From Pseudoroseicyclus tamaricis (GTDB lineage: Bacteria > Pseudomonadota > Alphaproteobacteria > Rhodobacterales > Rhodobacteraceae), in NCBI RefSeq assembly GCF_012070395.1, contig NZ_JAAFYS010000004.1, forward strand, positions 1 through 64,000: a DNA stretch of 64,000 nucleotides. The letters run 5' to 3'. Of this stretch, positions 8,417 through 16,703 are shown piece after piece; the first letter of the stretch is position 1, and the number at the start of each line of letters is the position of its first letter. The notes beneath the pieces were generated by a model. It did no database searches. It was not told the DNA's origin and saw nothing but the letters and a program-made list of their open reading frames with translations. Made by a program: the position numbers and the translations under genes.

Positions 8417-8781
8417 GTCGGCCTCCTTGCGACCACAGAAAGTCGTCGGACGCGCCTATTTGCTGGAATCTGCCTACTTCTGGTGCGAGGGGGCGCGCCC
8501 TATGACTTCCCTGTCTCAGAAACCCATGCACCGAGATACTCATACTTTTGGCCAGAGCCGCACACCTTGCGCTACTATGGAAAGAGTTCCAGCACACTCT
8601 CCCAGTATTGATGGGAGGCAAATCTACCCCCCTCTTAGTCGTTTTAAAGCCTACTTTTCGTTTCGTATCAGTGGTACACCTCCAAAAATCTGGAATATCA
8701 TTATTCCGTCAGGGTGAATTGAAAGGTTTCGTTGCTTGATTCTTGCACTACCGGGTCGAACACCTCTTTCTCACGAGCCAT
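8417..8781. other. intergenic stretch, presumed promoter region of the XRE unit
   Basis: About 365 bases of lower-GC DNA upstream of the XRE gene and downstream of the small membrane-tail gene. Overlapping short ORFs here have no recognisable features. I could not define a promoter or operator by eye. Confidence 0.35.
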
Positions 8782-9003
8782 TTATGAGAAGCCCAGAAGG
8801 ATGCTGATGATTGAGGCGGCAAGTGATAGAAGCTCAACCGATCGTTTTGAGAGCCCGTAGCCTTGTGAGAGCTCATGCTCAAGTTCAGCTATTAGGTCCT
8901 CAATCTCCTTCGTCAGGTCTTCCCACTCCTCATTTTTCTCAAGCTCCCTATGGATCAGCTTGAGCACTTTCAGGTGCTTTTCAGCGGTTTCTCTTAGAGC
9001 CAT
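8782..9003 (-). CDS. small coiled-coil protein with C-terminal membrane segment
   Basis: The 73-residue protein begins with about 50 charged, heptad-rich residues (EKHLKVLKLIHRELEKNEEW and on), consistent with a coiled coil. It ends in a hydrophobic stretch, VELLSLAASIISILLGFS, that could be a tail anchor. The start is preceded by GGAGAG. I recognise no family. Small coiled-coil tail-anchored proteins occur in toxin/antitoxin and defence cargo, but nothing here proves such a role. Confidence 0.55.
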   Translation of the reverse strand: MALRETAEKHLKVLKLIHRELEKNEEWEDLTKEIEDLIAELEHELSQGYGLSKRSVELLSLAASIISILLGFS

Positions 9004-9647
9004 ACTACTCTCCGTTTGAGGTCCAAACGGAGGGCAGACACCGCCTCACGAGCAAGAGAAGGGCAGCGCGCCTTCTCTATCTTATGGCTACCGCTGTGTT
9101 GACTGAGAGTCAACAAAGTTCATCATCCAGATGATACGAAATCGCGGACAGGCGACGAGCTTGTTCCGACAAGAGGTACAGCACGTCGGACGATGACTAC
9201 GTTGGGGTTGCCTGGCCGCACCGCTAACGAATTTTCCTTCTTCAATGACCGCCGCACCATCAGCGGAGGCAAGGGGTTTCGCCGCGGTGGCACGAACAGC
9301 GGGTGTCTCTGATTGGAAGGGACGCTGTGCCGCGCCGCAGCAAGTCCGTCTTGCACCCTTCATCATGGATGACTGCGAGGCGCGGCATGAACCGAGCACG
9401 CGCGGCGAACGGCAGAATTGTCCTGCACTGCGGCCCTTCGAGTGATTGCCGTTGAAAGTCCGCTCCGCAGCAAAGTTTGGACGAGGCGAAATGCATAACT
9501 ATGGCACCGGGCACGCTGCGAGCAAGGATGGTCCCTTGCTGCGTTTTGCCCTCCTCAAAAGGCGGTCACTGTGCCAGACTTGAGGCTCTCGACGCTATGC
9601 CGTCCTCCAGGAAACCTATCAGCAGCACAGAGTTCACCTTGGCGAAT
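9004..9647. other. long intergenic stretch, apparently eroded DNA
   Basis: About 640 bases without a convincing gene. Short ORFs on both strands lack family signatures. The composition (strings such as GGCGAACGGCAG near 9,396-9,413) resembles the left edge of the window, suggesting remnants of intergenic debris carried by the element. Confidence 0.4.
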
Positions 9648-9878
9648 ATGAGGATAACGAACCTGCCGGACGAGCTTCACGAACGCCTCCGCGCTCAAGC
9701 TGAAGCGAATAAGCGGAGCCTTGAAGCCGAAGTGTGCTCGATCCTCATTCAGTCGGTCATCGCGTCTAGCGAGGACGGGTTCGGCCGTCGCATACGTAAA
9801 CGCTACGGGGCCTACCTTGGGGACGACCTGTCAGTGGAAAGAGATCAGACGAAGAGCCACTCGGGCGTATTCGACTGA
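9648..9878 (+). CDS. FitA/VapB-type ribbon-helix-helix antitoxin
   Basis: The 76-residue product starts MRITNLPDELHERLRAQAEA, the Arc/FitA-type ribbon-helix-helix DNA-binding fold, followed by the NKRSLEAEVCSILIQSV helices. FitA-type antitoxins bind and neutralise PIN-domain RNases (FitB/VapC) and repress their own operon. The ATG at 9,648 was chosen over an upstream start because the fold begins there. A full PIN toxin gene should follow but does not; only a short toxin-like remnant is seen. Confidence 0.72.
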   Translation: MRITNLPDELHERLRAQAEANKRSLEAEVCSILIQSVIASSEDGFGRRIRKRYGAYLGDDLSVERDQTKSHSGVFD

Positions 9879-10030
9879 TTTCAAAAGCCATCAGTGTGAT
9901 CTCGAATCTGTCACTGCAGTAGCGCAAAATCGAGGGCTTCTACTCGTTGGCGCACCGTAATCGCAGGATTGCGCCTCACATCCTACGACGACGGAGCCAT
10001 CTACTCCTGTCCGATAGGGGATCGTTCAAC
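9879..10030 (+). pseudogene. possible remnant of a PIN-domain (FitB/VapC) toxin
   Basis: Just after the antitoxin stop, one frame reads SVTAVAQNRGLLLV (stop after GAP at 9,958-9,960), resembling the conserved PIN C-terminal segment (AIAxxxGLxLVTRN). A second frame continues RTVIAGLRLTSYDD, resembling the sequence that follows it in PIN toxins. The N-terminal acidic active-site part is absent. The assignment rests on short patterns. Confidence 0.3.
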
Positions 10031-10088
10031 GGACGTTTTGATTTCGCCTCGCGCTCCTTCTGCTGTTGGGGAAACTATGTCTCGATAG

Positions 10089-10493
10089 GGTGGTACGATT
10101 TGTTTATCGCTGAAGGGGCCGCTTGCGTTACGCTTCTCCCATGACGACGGCACATCAATTGAAGAGCGTGTTTTTCGAGATCTACCTTGGGAAGGTGTCA
10201 TGTCTTCTTTTGAGACGGCTCGTGCCATTATCGGAAATGATCCCTCGATCATTTCTCAGATTCAAGTCCGTTTCGGTGCCGGTTTTGAGCCAAATTTTGA
10301 GAATTGGATCGACACTCCGAAATTGAGAGTCGCTCTCGGCCGAACCGCAAAAGAAAAGAACTGGTTCAAACGTCAAGATTTTGGCGCGGAATGGGCTAGT
10401 GCGATTGCTGCATGTCTCGAAAATAGTGACATTCGCGAAAGTGATTTGGCTCAACAGCTCAAAAGCCTGCGGAAATGGATTGACCATGTGTAA
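10089..10493 (+). pseudogene. C-terminal fragment of an OLD-family (GajA-like) TOPRIM nuclease
   Basis: Between a TAG at 10,086 and the stop at 10,493 the frame encodes about 134 residues including TSIEERVFRDLPWEGV and NWFKRQDFGAEWASAIAACL. These look like the extreme C-terminus of OLD-family ATP-dependent nucleases that accompany UvrD-like helicases. No ATPase domain or TOPRIM acidic motif is upstream, so the gene is truncated. An internal ATG at 10,200 after GGAAGG could still give a 97-residue protein. The 3' end overlaps the helicase start by 8 bases, as in an intact gajA-gajB pair. Confidence 0.5.
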
Positions 10494-11931
10494 TCTCGCG
10501 GCAACCCTAGCAGCTTACCGAGGCTCAGGATTTGTTGTGGCGCCTGCCGGATTTGGCAAAACATATTTGATAGCAGAAGCGACGGCCCTTTCAGATGGCC
10601 GACAACTCATCCTGACGCATACATATGCTGGCGTGAATGCCCTCCGGCGAAAGTTACGCATTTTGGGGGTCAATGAGCACCAGTTTCATGTTGATACAAT
10701 TGCGAGTTGGGCACTGCGCTTGTGCCTTTCCTACAAACACACTTCCGGTTGGGCCATTGAAAGGCCAGCAAACAACGATCAATGGAATGCACTATACGCT
10801 GCCGTCGGTGATTTGCTCGACCATGACTTCGTTAGGCGGATTATCCAGTCGTCATATGTCGGTCTTTACGTGGATGAGTACCAAGACTGCTCAGTTAGCC
10901 AGCACGCTATCGTAATGAAAATTTCCCGCGACCTCCCATGCCGCGTGTTGGGTGATCCCCTGCAGGGAATATTCGATTTCGGCGGCCAACAGTCAGTCGA
11001 TTGGGCTCGTGATGTTGAAGGCGTGTTCGCACAGATTGGCCAGCTTGATGTACCACATCGTTGGGTGCAGGCAGGTGCAGGCCAGCTCGGAGAGTGGCTG
11101 CGCAACGTTCGCGAAAACCTCAAAAACGGAACTACGATAGATCTTAGACGACGTCTGCCTCAGGGAGTTAGGTATGTTGCGGCAAACGCTGCACCGCAAG
11201 ATCTTCAGCGAACACAGGGCAACACATGCCGCTATTTTAATTGTGGACCGGGGCAAACGGTCATTGCCATTCATAACGGCAGTCAAGAATTCAAGGCGAA
11301 ATGTCATCGTCTGTCGCAAAACTTATCTGGACGATACTCTTCAATTGAGGAGGTCGAGGGGCGCGATATGTTTGCGTTCTTCAGTCGTATGAATACTGCT
11401 GCCAGCAATAGTCGCCGCCTTCAAGAAGTCATCGCGTTTGCTGGAAAGTGTATGACGCAGGTGAATGCGAGCCTACCAGCTGGCACATGCCGGGGGGAAG
11501 CGGTCGCTATTCGCGCAGCTACCCGTAGCCCTAAAGTGGCTAGGTTGGCCAATGAATACTTGGATAATCCCACTAGCGGCCGCATGGCAGAGCTTTTGAA
11601 GGCAATCAAAGGGCTTGTCCAGACGAACGTGACGCGAGCCGATCTCCTCAACCGCGTTCTCGGTGTCTTAGAGAAGCATTCGATGTATCCCAAGCTGACA
11701 TTTGATGAAGCCGCAGAAAAGTACCAACGCGAATTTCGTTTCAAGGGGCGCCTGGTTGGCAATCTTCGCCAAATTGGTACGACGCTGCTCGTGAAGGGAT
11801 TGGAGTACGACCACGCCATCGTTCTGGACGCGACGACACTATCGCGCAAGGAGCTTTACGTTGCGCTGACACGCGGTGCTCGAACACTCACGATCATATC
11901 GACCAATCCCGTGTTGAATCCGGCCGCATGA
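10486..11931 (+). CDS. UvrD/PcrA-like superfamily 1 helicase (GajB-like)
   Basis: The 481-residue protein has a Walker A APAGFGKT near its N-terminus, a motif II/Walker B LYVDEYQDCS, a motif III-like VLGDPLQGIFDF and a C-terminal ELYVALTRGA (motif VI), the signature of UvrD/Rep-type helicases. Its length is close to GajB of Gabija defence systems (about 490 residues) and shorter than housekeeping UvrD. The start at 10,486 overlaps the preceding nuclease fragment by 8 bases; the ORF continues open upstream but without helicase content. GC is far below the chromosome, indicating transfer. Without an intact GajA partner its present function is doubtful. Confidence 0.8.
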   Translation: MCNLAATLAAYRGSGFVVAPAGFGKTYLIAEATALSDGRQLILTHTYAGVNALRRKLRILGVNEHQFHVDTIASWALRLCLSYKHTSGWAIERPANNDQWNALYAAVGDLLDHDFVRRIIQSSYVGLYVDEYQDCSVSQHAIVMKISRDLPCRVLGDPLQGIFDFGGQQSVDWARDVEGVFAQIGQLDVPHRWVQAGAGQLGEWLRNVRENLKNGTTIDLRRRLPQGVRYVAANAAPQDLQRTQGNTCRYFNCGPGQTVIAIHNGSQEFKAKCHRLSQNLSGRYSSIEEVEGRDMFAFFSRMNTAASNSRRLQEVIAFAGKCMTQVNASLPAGTCRGEAVAIRAATRSPKVARLANEYLDNPTSGRMAELLKAIKGLVQTNVTRADLLNRVLGVLEKHSMYPKLTFDEAAEKYQREFRFKGRLVGNLRQIGTTLLVKGLEYDHAIVLDATTLSRKELYVALTRGARTLTIISTNPVLNPAA

Positions 11932-12029
11932 TTTCAGCATATCCTGCCGGAAGTCATCTTTGGAAGCAACCTTAACTCGGAGCAAAGAGCTCGATGACGA
12001 GGAAAGCAGAAAATTAAAGGGGCATCATA

Positions 12030-12167
12030 ATGGTGAAAATTGTAGTGAGCCGGGAACCTGGTGGACGTTTTTCTACCTCTACTAAACACACAGGCCTTTC
12101 GCAAAGAGATAGCTTGGAGGCGATAATGTCGAACTTGTGTGATCACTTGGGTATTAAGACAGTCTAA
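12030..12167 (+). CDS. possible small protein (45 residues)
   Basis: ATG at 12,030 follows AAAGGGG at a good distance and opens a 45-residue frame (MVKIVVSREPGG...SNLCDHLGIKTV) ending at TAA, in low-GC DNA downstream of the helicase. No family is recognised. The ribosome-binding site and low GC favour a real gene slightly, but chance remains possible. Confidence 0.3.
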   Translation: MVKIVVSREPGGRFSTSTKHTGLSQRDSLEAIMSNLCDHLGIKTV

Positions 12168-12486
12168 AAAAAATTTGGCGCACGAGGCGGTACATTTTAC
12201 TGCCCCAATAATGAAATCGGTGTGTATCAGAGCGCTACCAATACGATATTGGGATTGTCAGCTAAGTTAAGCTTGTCAAAAGATTAAGAACTTTGAGTTT
12301 GCTTCATCGATCGATCAAGCTCACACCCAAAGAAAGCCGTGAAATCCCAGGTTGCTGCGCAGTAAGCGTCCGTTTTGCGAAGGCCGCACCGCGGCGTTGC
12401 GCGGTATCGCGAACGACCGCAATAGGCCGTGAGTGTCAGGCAGCGGGAGGCCGGAGGGGCCATACGGTTTTTCCGCTTCAGCAGTT
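12168..12486. other. AT-rich to GC-rich transition without a gene
   Basis: This stretch passes from low-GC cargo to high-GC sequence near 12,370. No gene or RNA is evident. It may hold an internal junction between acquired cargo and older DNA. Confidence 0.35.
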
Positions 12487-13047
12487 TTACCAGGGCATCT
12501 CGCGATTACGGTTGCCCCGCTGCGGACAAACAAAATCGGCGCGTGTTGCAATGTCGGCGCGCGGCAACTCCCTGATTTGGTATCCGAGCGCGGTGTAGGT
12601 CTCCCGCATGACTGCGCCGGTCGCTTCGGCCTCGGCACGGGTCTGCTTGCGTTCGGTGTCCTGTGTGAAGATCTTATCCCAGTAGGGGGTAAGGAAGACG
12701 CGGGCGTTGTAGCGGGCTGCCTTGGCCGCGGTAGCGACGTGGGGCGGCACGGGGAGGCCGCAGAGGGTCAGGTAGCCCATTATGTCGGGAATGCCCCGGT
12801 CGAAGATCACGGGGCCTGAGAGTGCCTGAGCGTCCTCGTAGGCGCGGAGGTCGCGCTCAAGCATCCGTTCGGCATAGGCCATGCGGTCCGCCCAGCGGAG
12901 GGCGTCTCCGCCGCTGGCCACCTCCTCGCGGATGACCGCGCGGCCGGATTCGGGGATCGTGTGAAAGCCGCGGCGGGAGAGCTCGGTGATCAGGCTGGTC
13001 TTGCCCGCACCAGGGCCGCCCGTCACGACGAAGAAATGGTCGCTCAT
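12487..13047 (-). CDS. AAA_28-type ATPase/P-loop kinase-like protein
   Basis: The 186-residue protein begins with a P-loop GGPGAGKT (residues 10-17) and has FDRGIPDIMGYL and IPESGRAVIREE, typical of the AAA_28 family (predicted NTPases/kinases related to NadR/thymidylate-kinase folds). A GAGG-like site precedes the start. The last 14 residues (VCPQRGNRNREMPW) look unlike the usual family end (ADFV plus a short hydrophobic tail), so the 3' end may have been replaced. It lies between cargo and tRNA-Ala, and inside the outermost end repeat if that repeat is genuine. Confidence 0.7.
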   Translation of the reverse strand: MSDHFFVVTGGPGAGKTSLITELSRRGFHTIPESGRAVIREEVASGGDALRWADRMAYAERMLERDLRAYEDAQALSGPVIFDRGIPDIMGYLTLCGLPVPPHVATAAKAARYNARVFLTPYWDKIFTQDTERKQTRAEAEATGAVMRETYTALGYQIRELPRADIATRADFVCPQRGNRNREMPW

Positions 13048-13158
13048 GGGCCATCCTCGGGTTTGACAGGGGAAGGGCTGCGCAGCGATCGACGTTCCGA
13101 AAGACGCGGATCAAGGCAGCATGGATTTTCGTAGGGAAAACAACACCTGTCTGCGCGG

Positions 13159-13191
13159 CAGAGGCAAATCCTCTGACGAAAAAGGCAGAAC
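13159..13191 (+). repeat. candidate TnsB-type end repeat, copy 3 (right end)
   Basis: The motif begins CAGAGGCAAATCC, continues TCTGACGAAAAAGGCAG and ends AAC. It is inverted relative to the copy at 329-362 and parallel to the copy at 195-227. It lies 26 bases from the 3' end of tRNA-Ala. This suggests the right end of the Tn7-like element abuts the tRNA gene. Confidence 0.45.
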
Positions 13192-13216
13192 TATCTGGTG
13201 CGTTTCAAAGGGGAAA

Positions 13217-13292
<76 letters not shown>

Positions 13293-13416
13293 GTCCGGCA
13301 CCCTCTCGGGCGCGTGCCGCTCTCTAAGAGACGGCCCGGGCGAGATCAAGCGAAAAATCCCGCCCGGCTGGTCCTATGGCGGCGGCCTGTCCGGCCGCCC
13401 GCCGATCACCCGCAGA

Positions 13417-13749
13417 TCAGTCCTCGTCGTCCTTGCCGGCGACGTCGCCCAGCTCTTCGAGCGAGACCGAATCGTCGTCGTCGTCGTCTTCCTCGAGCAC
13501 GTCATCGCCGAGATCGACGTCTTCCTCCTCGTCGTCCTCGATCAGCAGGTCGTCGTCATCCTTGTCCTTGCTGGCGAGCTTCTTGGTCTGCGCGTCCTCG
13601 GCGTCGGCCACCATCGTGCGGCTCTTGGCGGCATCGACGGTGACGGTCTGGCCCGTGTAGGGGCTGACGATCGGGTCGCGGTTCATGTCGTAGAAGCGCT
13701 TGCCCGTGGTCGGGCAGACGCGCTTCGTTCCCCATTCTTCCTTGGGCAT
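13417..13749 (-). CDS. TIGR02300 family acidic protein
   Basis: The 110-residue protein has the conserved N-terminus of this alphaproteobacterial family (WGTKRVCPTTGKRFYDMNRD, then PIVSPYTG), followed by a highly acidic tail made mostly of D and E with V/L/S. Function is not established. Its position next to tRNA-Ala is the arrangement I would expect in Rhodobacterales, so it marks the start of the native chromosome. Confidence 0.88.
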   Translation of the reverse strand: MPKEEWGTKRVCPTTGKRFYDMNRDPIVSPYTGQTVTVDAAKSRTMVADAEDAQTKKLASKDKDDDDLLIEDDEEEDVDLGDDVLEEDDDDDDSVSLEELGDVAGKDDED

Positions 13750-13878
13750 GGCTGGTCCTCATGTTGCGGCTTCGGTGCGGCCGAGGGGCGACTCGGTCGC
13801 TTGCCCTTGCGGCGGATTCAGCGCCTCTGCCATATGCGCTGCATGGTGTCAAAACCTTCGGCCAAAGGCGGTTCCGCG

Positions 13879-14568
13879 ATGGCGCATCACGTTCTGCCGG
13901 GCGATCCGCCCGTCACGGTCGCCCTGCGCCGCTCGGCGCGGGCCCGTCGCTACACGCTGCGCGTCAGCCACGTCACCGGCGAGGCGGTGCTCACCCTGCC
14001 CGCCCGCGCCCGCGAGGCGGACGGGCTGGCCTTCGTGGCCGAGCGCGCCGACTGGCTGCGCGCCCAGCTCGCCGCCCGGCCGGAGGAGATCCGCCCCGCC
14101 CCCGGCGGCACCATCCCCTTCCTCGGCAAGGACGTGCTCCTGCGCCCCGCCGCCGTGCGCCGCGTATCCCGCGACGGCGCCGCGCTCGTCGTGCCTGAGG
14201 AGCCGCGCCTCCTCGCCCCCCGCCTCGCCGCCTTCCTCAAGGAGGAGGCGCGCGCCCGCCTCCTCGACGCCTCCGAGCGGCACGCCGCCACGCTCGGCGC
14301 CCGCTTCGGGCGGATCACCCTGCGCGACCCGCGCGGGCGCTGGGGCTCCTGCTCCTCCCGGGGGGACCTGATGTATTCCTGGCGGCTCGTCCTCGCCCCG
14401 CCCCCGGTGCTCGATTACGTCGCCGCCCACGAGGTCGCCCACCTGCGGGAGATGAACCACGCGCCCGCCTTCTGGGCCCTCGTCGCCCGGCTCTGCCCGG
14501 GCGAGGCCGCCCAGCGCCGCTGGCTGAAGGAGCACGGCTCCGCCCTCCACCGCCTCCGCCTGGATTGA
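13879..14568 (+). CDS. YgjP-like (SprT/DUF45) metallopeptidase domain protein
   Basis: The 229-residue protein ends in the zincin motif HEVAHLREMNH (first His about residue 184), with the characteristic RWGSCSSRG segment before it, as in E. coli YgjP (M48-related, DUF45). These are predicted zinc-dependent proteases of unknown substrate. MAHHVL was selected as start because the preceding residues are atypical and 229 aa is normal family length. Confidence 0.85.
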   Translation: MAHHVLPGDPPVTVALRRSARARRYTLRVSHVTGEAVLTLPARAREADGLAFVAERADWLRAQLAARPEEIRPAPGGTIPFLGKDVLLRPAAVRRVSRDGAALVVPEEPRLLAPRLAAFLKEEARARLLDASERHAATLGARFGRITLRDPRGRWGSCSSRGDLMYSWRLVLAPPPVLDYVAAHEVAHLREMNHAPAFWALVARLCPGEAAQRRWLKEHGSALHRLRLD

Positions 14569-14590
14569 CCGCGCGCCCCCTTGTGATCAC

Positions 14591-15283
14591 ATGGCCGCCA
14601 TGAGCCTCGCCCCCCGCCAGCCCCTGCCCCGCACCGCCGATGCGCCCCGCCCCGCGGAGCCTTCGGGCGCCGCGCATGACCGGCTCTACCGGGCGCTCCG
14701 CTCGCAGATCATGCATGGCGAGATCGCCCCCGGCTCGGCCCTCACCCTGCGCGGCATCGGCAAGAGCTTCGGCGTCTCGATGACCCCGGCGCGGGAGTCG
14801 GTCCGCCGCCTCGTGGCCGAAGGCGCCCTCTCCTTCTCTGCCTCGGGGCGCGTCTCCACCCCCGCCCTCTCCAACGAGCGGATCGAGGAGCTGGCGACGC
14901 TCCGCGCCCTGCTGGAGCCCGAGCTCGCCTCGCGCGCCCTGCCCCGCGCCCACTTCGCCCTCATCGACCGGCTGGAGGCGATCAACGCCTCGGTCAGCCA
15001 GATGGTCGCCCGGCAGGACGCGTCCGGCTACATCCGCACGAACCTCGAGTTCCACCGCACCCTCTACCTGCGCGCCCAGGCCCCCGCGATCCTCGCGATG
15101 ACGGAGACGGTGTGGCTCCAGCTCGGCCCCACCATGCGCGCCCTCTACGGCCGCCTGCGCCGGACAGAGCCGCCCCAGCACCACCGCCTGATCCTCGCCG
15201 CCCTCAAGGCCGGCGACGAGCCCGGCCTGCGCATCGCCGTCCGGGCGGACGTCACGCAGGGGCTCAGGATGCTGAAAGGGTAG
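14591..15283 (+). CDS. GntR-family transcriptional regulator (FCD type)
   Basis: The 230-residue protein has a winged-HTH near residues 35-90 (LRSQIMHGEIAPGSALTLRG, GVSMTPARESVRRLVAEGAL) and a helical FCD-type ligand-binding C-terminus with ATLRALLEPELASRAL and NLEFHRTLYL. It follows the YgjP-like gene by 22 bases and may be co-transcribed. The ligand is unknown. A second ATG nine bases downstream is an equally possible start. Confidence 0.88.
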   Translation: MAAMSLAPRQPLPRTADAPRPAEPSGAAHDRLYRALRSQIMHGEIAPGSALTLRGIGKSFGVSMTPARESVRRLVAEGALSFSASGRVSTPALSNERIEELATLRALLEPELASRALPRAHFALIDRLEAINASVSQMVARQDASGYIRTNLEFHRTLYLRAQAPAILAMTETVWLQLGPTMRALYGRLRRTEPPQHHRLILAALKAGDEPGLRIAVRADVTQGLRMLKG

Positions 15284-15302
15284 CGCGGGGAGGCTGGCCT
15301 GC

Positions 15303-15350
15303 GTGGGGGCGCTGCCCCCACACCCCCGAGGGTATTTTTGGCCAGATGAA
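15303..15350. terminator. G-rich hairpin with AT tail between convergent genes
   Basis: The arms GTGGGGGC and GCCCCCAC (15,303-15,321) form a strong hairpin followed by CCCCGAGGGTATTTTTGGCC. It lies between the convergent GntR and malK genes and fits a terminator. Similar hairpin-plus-tail units occur at 49,127-49,172 and 54,031-54,087. Confidence 0.6.
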
Positions 15351-15433
15351 TGGGGATCCTCCACGAGCTTCGGGCGGAGCCGCTGCCCTGGCGCGCGGGG
15401 TGGGCGGGCGGGAGCGTGGCAGGGCAGCGGCGG

Positions 15434-16501
<1,068 letters not shown>

Positions 16502-16670
16502 CGCATCCTCCCTGCCGCACCTCCCCCGAGGTTAATCCTGCGGCACCCCCCTGTCCATCGCGTGTCCATCGCGGCGCGTATGGCCGTGGATCGGGCCTTT
16601 CGGGGTTGACCTCTAGCTCTTGTCCGTAAAGGTGCCCGCCAACGGTGGACCGGCGCCCTGCCATCCGCCC

Positions 16671-16686
16671 TTGCAAACGTATGCAA
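16671..16686. promoter_or_regulatory. LacI-family operator-like palindrome
   Basis: TTGCAAACGTATGCAA is a near-perfect 16-bp palindrome (7 of 8 pairs match) with the central CG typical of LacI/MalR/AglR-type operators. It lies 18 bases before the alpha-glucosidase start, inside the divergent control region with malK. No LacI-type gene is found in this window. Confidence 0.6.
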
Positions 16687-16703
16687 ACGGCCGAGGGACC
16701 CCT

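Noticed and set aside
9088-9445. Overlapping ORFs at 9,088-9,445 on both strands
   Set aside because: No ribosome-binding site or family motif; composition resembles eroded intergenic DNA.
1-13200. CRISPR array or cas genes linked to the Tn7-like module
   Set aside because: No regularly spaced direct repeats and no Cas-like protein were found, so this is not a CRISPR-associated transposon within the visible range.
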